A program made the position numbers and the translations under genes. DNA of 6,352 bases, taken from positions 1 through 6,352 of the forward strand of contig JAEEWY010000086.1 of assembly GCA_016291275.1 (NCBI GenBank), written 5' to 3'. Positions 1 through 5,575 of this stretch are shown here, one piece after another. The notes beneath the pieces are model-generated. The model did not search any database, was not told the origin of the DNA, and saw only the letters and a list, made by a program, of their open reading frames with translations. The stretch's first letter is position 1, and the number at the start of each line of letters is the position of its first letter. The stretch comes from Methanobrevibacter sp. (GTDB taxonomy: Archaea > Methanobacteriota > Methanobacteria > Methanobacteriales > Methanobacteriaceae).

Positions 1-74
1 ATTTCGAACTTACTTTTCATTTTTTTAATTTTTTTATTTATTTTAATTCTATTTTTTATATTTTCATACTCATT

Positions 75-140
75 AAATGGCCTGTGATGAACCCTATGAG
101 CTCTGATACGTGATGAATGATGGGCGATCTGAGGCCATTT
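75..140 (+). ncRNA. C/D box small RNA (2'-O-methylation guide)
   Basis: This has all parts of an archaeal C/D box guide RNA. Box C is GTGATGA (84-90), guide 1 is ACCCTATGAGCT (91-102), box D' is CTGA (103-106), followed by a 3-nt spacer (TAC), box C' GTGATGA (110-116), guide 2 ATGATGGGCGAT (117-128) and box D CTGA (129-132). An 8-bp terminal stem (75-82 with 133-140, AAATGGCC/GGCCATTT) closes it. Both guides are exactly 12 nt and both C-type boxes are perfect. Family knowledge: such RNAs assemble with L7Ae, Nop5 and fibrillarin and methylate the target base paired to the fifth guide base before box D or D'. In that register guide 1 selects C34 of a CUCAUA anticodon loop, as in elongator tRNA-Met. 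Guide 2 selects the residue equivalent to E. coli 16S C1402. These targets are inferred from remembered consensus sequences. T-rich DNA on both sides fits an independent small transcript. The exact RNA ends are not known. Confidence 0.93.
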
Positions 141-252
141 CATTTTTCTATTTTTTATTCTTATTTTTTTAATTTTTTCCACTTTTTTAAGTTTATCTAA
201 CTTATTTTTCCTCGATTTATTCAATTTTAACCTATTCTTTTACATAAACTAT
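141..252 (+). terminator. T-rich stretch after the sRNA
   Basis: Several runs of five or more T on the + strand follow the sRNA terminal stem, for example in 143-180, with no competing reading frame. In archaea T-runs in the coding strand alone can end transcription, so this probably terminates the sRNA. Otherwise I see nothing here. The equally T-rich sequence at 1-60 may carry the sRNA promoter or the end of an upstream gene, but no single TATA element stands out there. Confidence 0.45.
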
Positions 253-253
253 A

Positions 254-261
254 TTTAAAAT
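254..261 (+). promoter_or_regulatory. TATA box for the PH-domain gene, probable leaderless transcript
   Basis: TTTAAAAT is centred about 25-26 bases before the ATG at 283. That is the usual archaeal TATA-to-start-site distance, so transcription would start at or next to the initiator codon. No Shine-Dalgarno sequence lies before the ATG, which agrees with a leaderless mRNA. A second AT-rich match around 268-276 is too close to the ATG to serve it. Confidence 0.45.
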
Positions 262-282
262 AAAAATTATAAATATAAACTA

Positions 283-2013
283 ATGTTTGGTAAAGATAAA
301 AAAGAAGAATTTCATGAAAAAATATTATACGAAGCACAACCTAATATTTTTGTCTATTCAAAAGGAATTTTAATATCAATGTTTGTGTTGGGATTTTTAT
401 TTTTCTTGTATTCTGCTGGAATTCAATACATTGGGAACATGAATGTCTATTTGATTGAATCAACCAAAGTTCCAATGACACGCTATTTTGCAATAGCTGT
501 GTTTATCCTAATTATGATTGTATTATTATACATCATCTTAAAGCTTTTAATCTGGACTTCAATCAAGTATACAATCACTGAAAGCAGAGTGATTGTTGAA
601 AAGGGTATACTCTTGCAAAAGAAAAACTACATGCCTTTCAACACTATTCAGGATGTTAGCCGTTCCCAAAGTCTTCTTGGAAAAATATTTTCAGTAGGCA
701 CTATAACATTATACAGTGCTTATGATGGAAAAGATATGGAATTAAAGGATGTTTCCAGCCCTAAGAAGATTGAAGACATCATTTTCGAGAATATGAGAGG
801 AACCCATTTAAGAACTCGCAATTTTTACGATGATGATTTCAATTCCAATTTCAATCCAATTAGGCCAAATCATGAACCTGGCCATTATAGACGTATGGAA
901 GATTTAGATGATTTGGAATTGGTTGATGCTAAAGAGCGTAAAAGACAGCTTAGGGAAATAAGACGTCAAGCTAAACAATCCAGAAACAATCCAAATTACA
1001 ATTCCAATTATAATGCTCCATATGGCTCCAATGATCCTTATTATGATGATTATAACAGTTATAATGATTATGGCGGTTATGATTATGATGATTATTCAAG
1101 AGATAGGAACTATAGGGAAAGCAGAGCTCCTAGAGATAATTACAATAATCAATATGATTCCAGAAGGAGACCTGATTCACATCATCATCAGTATTCCGGA
1201 GCTATTAAAGACTCTTATTCAAGAAATCCTGATAAATACTTTGCAAACAATTATGAGGAATTCCATCAAAACAATCTAGATGCTCAAAGGGATTATGATG
1301 ATTACATCCAAGGCAGAAATCAGTATGCTGAGGATTATAACCAAGAGCCTCAAAAGGTAGAAAAGAAATCCAAAGGCCTTTCAAGATTCAATCCATTTTC
1401 AAGCAATAAGGATGAAGATATTTATGAAGATATCTCTGATGCTGAGTTTGATACCACTATAAATCAGGCTATGCATGATATGGATGATAACATTAAATTC
1501 CAACCATCCAATGATAATCGCTTTAGAGATGATTATAATCATGGACCTAGAGGGCATGATAGGGCCTATGATAGAAATTATGATGGCTATGATGACAGAT
1601 ACTATGATGACTACTCTGATAGAAATGCTAATTCCCATAGATATCAGGATTCAAGACCTTTAAGGGACAATTATAATAATCCTAATCATTATGATAATCG
1701 TCATGATAGCTATAATCAAAGGGATTATAGGCAAAATGAGAATTATAGGAAATCTAATTCAAGAAATCAGTATGGCTCCAATTCTCATTATGATGCAAAT
1801 CATACAAGAGCATACTCTGGTGATGGTGAGATAGATTATAAGTATATGAGTCCTAGAGAATCCAGGAAAAGGTCTGGACGCAATTCCAGCTCTCACTATG
1901 ATGATTATAATCACTATAGGGATGAATCTGATGCAGAATTGTCTGGAAAGGATAATAAAAACAAAACTTCCGATGATCTCTTTGAAAAGCATTCCAGAAA
2001 ATTCAGGAGATAA
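283..2013 (+). CDS. Membrane-anchored bacterial-type PH-domain protein with long Tyr/Asp/Asn/Arg-rich tail
   Basis: The protein has 576 residues. Two hydrophobic helices, about residues 27-46 and 69-92, are followed by a segment typical of the bPH2 (DUF304, YdbS/YdbT-like) family. It runs from YTITESRVIVEKG (96-108) through MPFNTIQDVSRSQSLLGKIF (117-136) to the LYSAYDGK region (143-150) and ends near 170. A charged, probably helical linker (206-232, rich in K, R and E) leads into a low-complexity tail to residue 576. I count about 44 Tyr in residues 231-576, with Asp, Asn, Arg, Ser and His but no Cys anywhere in the protein and almost no aliphatic clusters. The Lys-rich N-terminus suggests an N-in/C-in topology, placing the PH fold and tail in the cytoplasm at the membrane. 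The family role is poorly defined; the tail suggests a scaffold or assembly function, which is inference. Ordinary bPH2 proteins of this layout are about 150-200 residues, so the tail is the odd part. The start is supported by the TATA spacing. Confidence 0.85.
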   Translation: MFGKDKKEEFHEKILYEAQPNIFVYSKGILISMFVLGFLFFLYSAGIQYIGNMNVYLIESTKVPMTRYFAIAVFILIMIVLLYIILKLLIWTSIKYTITESRVIVEKGILLQKKNYMPFNTIQDVSRSQSLLGKIFSVGTITLYSAYDGKDMELKDVSSPKKIEDIIFENMRGTHLRTRNFYDDDFNSNFNPIRPNHEPGHYRRMEDLDDLELVDAKERKRQLREIRRQAKQSRNNPNYNSNYNAPYGSNDPYYDDYNSYNDYGGYDYDDYSRDRNYRESRAPRDNYNNQYDSRRRPDSHHHQYSGAIKDSYSRNPDKYFANNYEEFHQNNLDAQRDYDDYIQGRNQYAEDYNQEPQKVEKKSKGLSRFNPFSSNKDEDIYEDISDAEFDTTINQAMHDMDDNIKFQPSNDNRFRDDYNHGPRGHDRAYDRNYDGYDDRYYDDYSDRNANSHRYQDSRPLRDNYNNPNHYDNRHDSYNQRDYRQNENYRKSNSRNQYGSNSHYDANHTRAYSGDGEIDYKYMSPRESRKRSGRNSSSHYDDYNHYRDESDAELSGKDNKNKTSDDLFEKHSRKFRR

Positions 2014-2062
2014 TTCTTATTGTTTTTATTAATTTCAATTCTTTTTTAATTTTTATTTTTTA
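2014..2062 (+). terminator. T-rich terminator region after the PH-domain gene
   Basis: Runs of T (2024-2028, 2042-2047, 2056-2061) start soon after the stop codon. No stable hairpin is visible. This is consistent with archaeal T-tract termination and with separate transcription of the next gene. Confidence 0.4.
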
Positions 2063-2063
2063 A

Positions 2064-2071
2064 TTTTAAAA
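2064..2071 (+). promoter_or_regulatory. Candidate TATA box for the reductase gene
   Basis: TTTTAAAA lies about 40 bases before the ATG at 2108. Transcription starting near 2094 would leave a leader of roughly 14 nt. The weak GTGGG at 2097-2101 is the only Shine-Dalgarno-like sequence. In DNA this AT-rich the match is suggestive only. Confidence 0.3.
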
Positions 2072-2107
2072 TTCTGAAGCTCTTTTATTTCAATATGTGG
2101 GTTAACT

Positions 2108-3343
2108 ATGAGTTTTGATTATGATGTCACTATCATTGGAGCAGGCCCTATTGGTTCTACCTTGGCTTATGAATTGGCTAAAGAGGATATCAATGTCTGT
2201 CTGATAGATAAGAAGAAAGTAATAGGATTGCCTTTGCAATGTGCAGGCATAATCAATAAAAGAGTTTTGGATGTCAATCATTTTCCAGATGAATTAATAT
2301 TGAATAAGGCTAAAGGAGCTGTCTTACACAGTAAAAATCATAGCTTAAGTGTTTCTAAAGAGGAAGACCAAGCCATAATAATCGATAGGGTTGCATTGGA
2401 CCAATTCCTTTACAACAGAGCTATTGAAAATGGTGCCCATTCATATTTGTCTTCTAAAGTTGTAGCTATTGATGATGTGGAAGGAAAAGTCTCATTTCAA
2501 ATTGAATCAGCTGAAAAAAGCATAAGATCCAAAATTATTGTAGGTGCAGATGGGCCTCTTTCAATTGTTTCCTCTGCATTTGGAAATGATTTCGATTATT
2601 ATTGTGCAAGCCAATATTTAGTTAAAATTGAAGAAGACAACAAAAATATGTCCTTTGTAGACTTATATGCATATGGGGATTTATTCCCAGGATTCATTTG
2701 GCAAATTCCAGTCAGTGAAAATATATTTAGAATTGGATTGTTTTCAAATTATGATTATAAAAGACAAAATGAAATCTTAAATGATTTCCTAATGAATGAC
2801 TTCCAATATGAAAAGTATGAGATAATTGAAAAGTATAAGGGCAAGATTCCTATTTACAATAAGGAAAATAAACTGTTTAAAAACAGAGCTTTGATTATTG
2901 GTGATGCTGCTTCACAGGTTAAGCCAACTACTGGAGGTGGCCTATTAATAGGTTTTGAAGCGGTTGAAATAGCAAAAAATGCCATTATCAAGGCTTTAAA
3001 TTCAGAGGATTTCAATTCTTTAAACCTTGAAAAGGAGACTCATGATGACAGCAAGATATTACAGGATTGTCTCAAATCTTATCAAGAGGATTTTGAAGAA
3101 AGATTCATAAAGGAATTTTCCTATCAGTTTAAGGTTCAAAAAACATTGTGCACATTGTCAGATGATGATTTGGATTATTTCTTTGAAAAGCTAATAGAAA
3201 AGGAAGCAGATAAATTGATATCTGAGTATGGGGATATGGATAATCAATCAATACTTGTTAAGGAATTCTTGAAAAGAGGTTTGGTTCTTTCATTATTGCC
3301 AGCTATCCATAAACGTGAATTGGCTAAAATTTGGTTATTATAA
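2108..3343 (+). CDS. Geranylgeranyl reductase family FAD-dependent oxidoreductase
   Basis: The protein has 411 residues, normal for this family. A Rossmann FAD-binding motif IIGAGPIGSTLA lies at residues 9-20, and the second strand ends in D34. The family signature PLQCAGI (42-48; P42, C45, G47) is followed by an FAD-contact motif VGADGPLS (145-152) and ALIIGDAASQ with TTGGG (261-278), the second flavin-binding stretch. PGFIWQIP (194-201) matches the aromatic substrate-cavity segment. Enzymes of this family saturate geranylgeranyl chains. In methanogens one or more paralogs hydrogenate the isoprenoid chains of digeranylgeranylglycerophospholipids to give archaeol lipids at the membrane. Methanobacteriales carry several paralogs, so the exact substrate cannot be set from sequence, and other family members act on different polyprenyl or aromatic compounds. 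The next gene on the same strand starts 88 bp downstream. The start is chosen because the FAD motif begins at the usual distance from the N-terminus. Confidence 0.85.
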   Translation: MSFDYDVTIIGAGPIGSTLAYELAKEDINVCLIDKKKVIGLPLQCAGIINKRVLDVNHFPDELILNKAKGAVLHSKNHSLSVSKEEDQAIIIDRVALDQFLYNRAIENGAHSYLSSKVVAIDDVEGKVSFQIESAEKSIRSKIIVGADGPLSIVSSAFGNDFDYYCASQYLVKIEEDNKNMSFVDLYAYGDLFPGFIWQIPVSENIFRIGLFSNYDYKRQNEILNDFLMNDFQYEKYEIIEKYKGKIPIYNKENKLFKNRALIIGDAASQVKPTTGGGLLIGFEAVEIAKNAIIKALNSEDFNSLNLEKETHDDSKILQDCLKSYQEDFEERFIKEFSYQFKVQKTLCTLSDDDLDYFFEKLIEKEADKLISEYGDMDNQSILVKEFLKRGLVLSLLPAIHKRELAKIWLL

Positions 3344-3358
3344 CTTATTGAATAATTA

Positions 3359-3420
3359 TTATTATTGATTGAAAAATTAATGTTATGCTTATTAAAATAC
3401 TTATTATTGATTTAAAAATT
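3359..3420. repeat. Pair of 20-nt direct repeats in the intergenic gap
   Basis: Positions 3359-3378 and 3401-3420 read TTATTATTGATT followed by G or T, then AAAAATT. They are 20-nt copies with one mismatch, 42 bp apart start to start. The second copy ends immediately before the GGAG of the methyltransferase gene. They could be a duplicated regulatory site or a slippage product of AT-rich DNA. Confidence 0.5.
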
Positions 3421-3424
3421 GGAG
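3421..3424 (+). promoter_or_regulatory. Shine-Dalgarno site of the tRNA methyltransferase gene
   Basis: GGAG is followed by seven bases and then the ATG at 3432. This fixes the start and contrasts with the absence of such a site before the PH-domain gene. Confidence 0.7.
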
Positions 3425-3431
3425 ATAAAAA

Positions 3432-4466
3432 ATGGATTTATTGTTAATCTTATCACAGGAACATGACAAACTACCATTGGCTGAACTTAGAGCAGTTTTG
3501 GAAATTGAGGAAATAGAGACAGAAATGGAAATAGTTTGTCCAGGATTGCTTATTTTAAGAAATCTTGATGAAGATGTTTTTGATGATTACTACAGAATCT
3601 TTGTTAAAAGGTTAGGTTACACTCATGAGGTTCATCAATTGATTGATGAATGTGATTATGAAGACTTGGACAGTGCTGTCAAAGCTATTGACTGGTCAGA
3701 ATACGTTGATGAGAACTTTGCAGTTAGAGTGAAAAGATTCAGCACTGAAATAGATACAGTAGCTACTGAAAGAAGAGTGGGTCATTTGATCTTAACAAGC
3801 ACTGAAAACATTTCAGTTAACTTATCCAATCCAAAATCATTCATTAGAGTCGTAGCACATCATAGTCATGTCTATTTATGTTTCGGTAAGTATCAGCTCA
3901 ATAAGAAGTATTTTGAAGAGATGAAACCTCATAAGAGACCATTCTTCCACCCTGGGTGCATGAGTCCTAAACTTGCTAGATGCATGGCTAATTTAGCTAG
4001 AGTCAAGGAAGGTGATACTGTGCTTGATCCTTTCTGCGGTACTGGAGGAATCCTTATTGAAGCTGGTCTTATTGGATGTAAGGTAATAGGTTGTGACATT
4101 GATTGGAAAATGAAAAAAGGAACTGCAACCAATTTGGAATATGCCGGAATCACAGACTATAAGACTCATGTTGTTGATGTCCGTGAACTTGAAATGTATG
4201 AAGAGGTTGATGCAGTTGTTACAGATCCTCCTTATGGAATTTCCACAACCACTTGCGGTGAAGGCACTTCTGGAATATTCAGTGAATTCCTGCAATCAAT
4301 TGAACACAGTATGAAGAAAGATGCACTTTTAGTCATGGCTAGTCCGCATACATTAGACATCGATTCACTGCTCAATGATGTAGGGTTCGAATTATTAGAA
4401 AGGTATGAGATTAAAATGCATAGAAGCTTAACTCGTATCATTTCTGTGATAGCTAAAATTCATTAA
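3432..4466 (+). CDS. trmG10: tRNA (guanine(10)-N2)-methyltransferase, THUMP domain (Trm-G10/Trm11 family)
   Basis: The protein has 344 residues, close to the usual archaeal size. The N-terminal part to about residue 155 has the THUMP layout used to bind the tRNA acceptor end, including FAVRVKRF (96-103). A connecting RPFFHPGCMSPKLAR motif (169-183) is typical of the family. The SAM-binding motif I is LDPFCGTGGILIEAG (198-212), with CDID (221-224) as the acidic ribose-binding strand. The catalytic motif DPPYG (265-269) is the D/N-P-P-Y/F signature of exocyclic amino methyltransferases. Archaeal members make N2-methyl- and N2,N2-dimethylguanosine at G10 in the tRNA D-arm. That assignment to position 10 is family knowledge; related THUMP enzymes modify G6 (Trm14/TrmN), but the short N-terminal part and overall length favour Trm-G10. 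It may be co-transcribed with the reductase 88 bp upstream, though no functional link is apparent. A hairpin terminator follows. Confidence 0.88.
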   Translation: MDLLLILSQEHDKLPLAELRAVLEIEEIETEMEIVCPGLLILRNLDEDVFDDYYRIFVKRLGYTHEVHQLIDECDYEDLDSAVKAIDWSEYVDENFAVRVKRFSTEIDTVATERRVGHLILTSTENISVNLSNPKSFIRVVAHHSHVYLCFGKYQLNKKYFEEMKPHKRPFFHPGCMSPKLARCMANLARVKEGDTVLDPFCGTGGILIEAGLIGCKVIGCDIDWKMKKGTATNLEYAGITDYKTHVVDVRELEMYEEVDAVVTDPPYGISTTTCGEGTSGIFSEFLQSIEHSMKKDALLVMASPHTLDIDSLLNDVGFELLERYEIKMHRSLTRIISVIAKIH

Positions 4467-4499
4467 ATTGAATCATTTTATTTTTTTAATTAATTATTA
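4467..4499 (+). terminator. First T-run after the methyltransferase gene
   Basis: Seven T follow an A at 4481-4487, about 15 bases after the stop codon. This is enough for archaeal T-tract termination. A stronger hairpin-plus-T signal lies just beyond. Confidence 0.4.
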
Positions 4500-4560
4500 G
4501 TTTACAATGTAGATAACATAGTAAACATTTTTATTTTTATTCTATTTTTCTTCTTTTTTT
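4500..4560 (+). terminator. Hairpin with T-rich tail ending the methyltransferase transcript
   Basis: GTTTAC (4500-4505) pairs with GTAAAC (4521-4526), then after a single A-A mismatch ATGT (4507-4510) pairs with ACAT (4516-4519), leaving the 5-nt loop AGATA. The stem thus has ten base pairs. It is followed on the + strand by T-rich sequence (4528-4560). The placement 34 bases after the stop codon fits an intrinsic-type terminator. Confidence 0.6.
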
Positions 4561-4683
4561 ATCCTATTATAATCATTCTTTAATTTTATTTTTCTTCTTT
4601 TTCTGTCAAAAAAAATGATTAAAATAAAAATAGCTAAGAAATTTTTAAAATAAGATAAAAAAATTTTTAAAAATATTAAAAAG
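4561..4683. other. AT-rich spacer between convergent genes
   Basis: This is the remainder of the 274-bp spacer between the two convergent genes. It is low complexity, with AAATTTTTAAAA present twice (4639-4650 and 4661-4672). No reading frame, RNA gene or other element is visible. On the - strand it gives long T-rich sequence beyond the terminator of the small gene. Confidence 0.5.
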
Positions 4684-4727
4684 AGTAAAAAAAGTTTTAT
4701 CAAGGTTCAAAACTATCGGAACCTTGA
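4684..4727 (-). terminator. Hairpin terminator of the small - strand gene
   Basis: TCAAGGTTC (4700-4708) and GAACCTTGA (4719-4727) form a perfect 9-bp stem with a 10-nt loop. Read on the - strand, the hairpin begins 13 bases after the stop codon and is followed by ATAAAAC and then seven T, with more T beyond. The U-tract is only on the - strand side, so the terminator serves the - strand gene. Confidence 0.7.
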
Positions 4728-4740
4728 ATTGTTAAATAAA

Positions 4741-5109
4741 TTAGTGTAATCCACAGCCTACACATTCATGTGCAGGAATGCCGATTTCCTGTTCTTCATC
4801 GACTATTTCCTGTTTCAATTCTTGAACAGTAACTGAAATAAATGAGTATTCAGGTTTTTCAATCACTGGTGAAATTCCCTTAAAGTAGCAGTGGATATTT
4901 CCAGTGCATGCAATGTCAATGAGAATTGGTTCAGGGATTTTAAATCCTTTAAAGTATGATTCAATATCGCTGATTTGATCTTTAGGAACTCTGAGGTTAA
5001 AAGACATCATTCCATCTTCTTTTGTTCTGATTCCAACGTGTGCTTGATTTACTAATAATTCATTACCGTATTCCTGTTTAAATATTACGCAGTCTTCTCT
5101 ATTTACCAT
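4741..5109 (-). CDS. Uncharacterised 122-residue protein with C-terminal Cys/His cluster
   Basis: I do not recognise the family. The frame is supported by a strong ribosome binding site, a hairpin terminator 13 bases past the stop, and ordinary soluble-protein composition. The protein is acidic, has no membrane segment, and looks like an alpha/beta fold: short beta-type stretches (residues 7-10, 35-40, 61-67, 88-95) and a helix near 44-55. The notable part is the extreme C-terminus, HECVGCGLH (114-122), in which H114, C116, C119 and H122 form a compact HxCxxCxxH set. C7, C68, H73 and C74 are also present. Such spacing could bind a metal ion or take part in thiol redox chemistry, but this is inference. 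It is transcribed alone, convergent with the methyltransferase gene and divergent from the XRE-cupin gene, so context gives no function. It may be lineage-restricted, which cannot be judged from this window. Confidence 0.75.
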   Translation of the reverse strand: MVNREDCVIFKQEYGNELLVNQAHVGIRTKEDGMMSFNLRVPKDQISDIESYFKGFKIPEPILIDIACTGNIHCYFKGISPVIEKPEYSFISVTVQELKQEIVDEEQEIGIPAHECVGCGLH

Positions 5110-5115
5110 ACTAGT

Positions 5116-5121
5116 CCCTCC
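5116..5121 (-). promoter_or_regulatory. Strong Shine-Dalgarno site of the small - strand gene
   Basis: Read on the - strand, GGAGGG is followed by six bases (ACTAGT) and then ATG. It is the best ribosome binding site in the window, fixes the start at 5109, and suggests efficient translation. Confidence 0.8.
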
Positions 5122-5163
5122 ATTTATTTTATCATTAGTTTAATGTATTTGTCAGTATAATGT

Positions 5164-5177
5164 AAATTTTAAAATTT
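5164..5177 (-). promoter_or_regulatory. Candidate TATA box for the small - strand gene
   Basis: The palindrome AAATTTTAAAATTT lies about 55-68 bases before the - strand ATG. Transcription starting about 27 bases further on would give a leader of roughly 35 nt containing the ribosome binding site. Other AT-rich alternatives exist nearby (around 5210-5219), so this assignment is weak. Confidence 0.3.
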
Positions 5178-5450
5178 TTATTATTTAGTATACTATTATT
5201 GTTTTATTTAATATAAACTTTTTTATAAAAATCATTTTAAATTTTAATTTTCTTGTTGAAATTCCATGAAATTTTCCTTTATTTTCAAAAAATATAACCA
5301 TATCAAGTCTTTATTTCAATATCGCTTGAATAATATTCTTAATTTAGTTAATAAAGCAAAATCTCTTAATTTTATTATTTTTTTATAGTTTCTAAGTGGT
5401 TTTTACCATAATATTTATATTAGTTTAATTACAAATCTATTGAATGCTAT
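5178..5450. other. Non-coding divergent spacer, central part
   Basis: This is the middle of the 466-bp gap between the divergent small gene and XRE-cupin gene. No credible reading frame or recognised RNA was found. It holds a short dyad TTCAA-6-TTGAA (5315-5330) and a TATA-like ATATTTATAT (5411-5420) that could start a + strand transcript near 5443. Neither is strong evidence of function. Confidence 0.4.
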
Positions 5451-5451
5451 G

Positions 5452-5475
5452 TATTATATAATTATTTATATAATA
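5452..5475. repeat. Perfect inverted repeat upstream of the XRE-cupin gene
   Basis: TATTATATAA (5452-5461) and TTATATAATA (5466-5475) are exact 10-base inverted copies with a 4-base spacer, about 28 bp before the probable TATA box. The position suits an operator for a dimeric regulator such as the adjacent XRE protein. The arms contain only A and T, so chance in this AT-rich spacer is a real alternative. Confidence 0.4.
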
Positions 5476-5502
5476 ATATGAAATTAAAGAGATTATGTAA
5501 AA

Positions 5503-5510
5503 TTTATATA
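5503..5510 (+). promoter_or_regulatory. TATA box of the XRE-cupin gene
   Basis: TTTATATA is a near-ideal archaeal TATA element, preceded by A-rich sequence that could act as BRE. It lies inside a 12-bp palindrome (ATTTATATAAAT, 5502-5513). The predicted transcription start is near 5530-5535, giving a leader of roughly 45 nt. Confidence 0.55.
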
Positions 5511-5575
5511 AATATGGCATTTTAGAAAAAAATTAATGTACAAATTGAATTTATTTAAAAAACAAAAATCAAAAG

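Noticed and set aside
91..106. Alternative target of guide 1 in the 23S rRNA peptidyl-transferase region (GAGYUCAUA)
   Set aside because: The match is also about eight bases, so it cannot be fully excluded, but the tRNA-Met C34 register agrees with a known archaeal methylation and is preferred.
1013..1279. Overlapping + strand frame of 88 codons inside the PH-domain gene
   Set aside because: It is a shadow of the Asp/Tyr-rich tail: GAT/TAT-type codons read out of frame give a meaningless Ile/Met-rich product.
1399..1992. Several Ile-rich frames on both strands within the PH-domain gene tail
   Set aside because: They are composition artefacts of the biased tail, with no ribosome binding sites and no recognisable domain.
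1013..2013. Possible CRISPR-like or tandem DNA repeat in the PH-domain gene
   Set aside because: The repetition is at the codon and amino-acid level (GAT, TAT, AAT), with no fixed-length repeats or spacers.
3929..4441. Three antisense frames inside the tRNA methyltransferase gene
   Set aside because: They overlap the conserved SAM and DPPYG motifs coded on the + strand and have no independent support.
4960..5326. Shared 12-mer TTCAATATCGCT at 4960-4971 and 5315-5326
   Set aside because: One such match is about what chance gives in 6 kb, and the first copy lies inside coding sequence.
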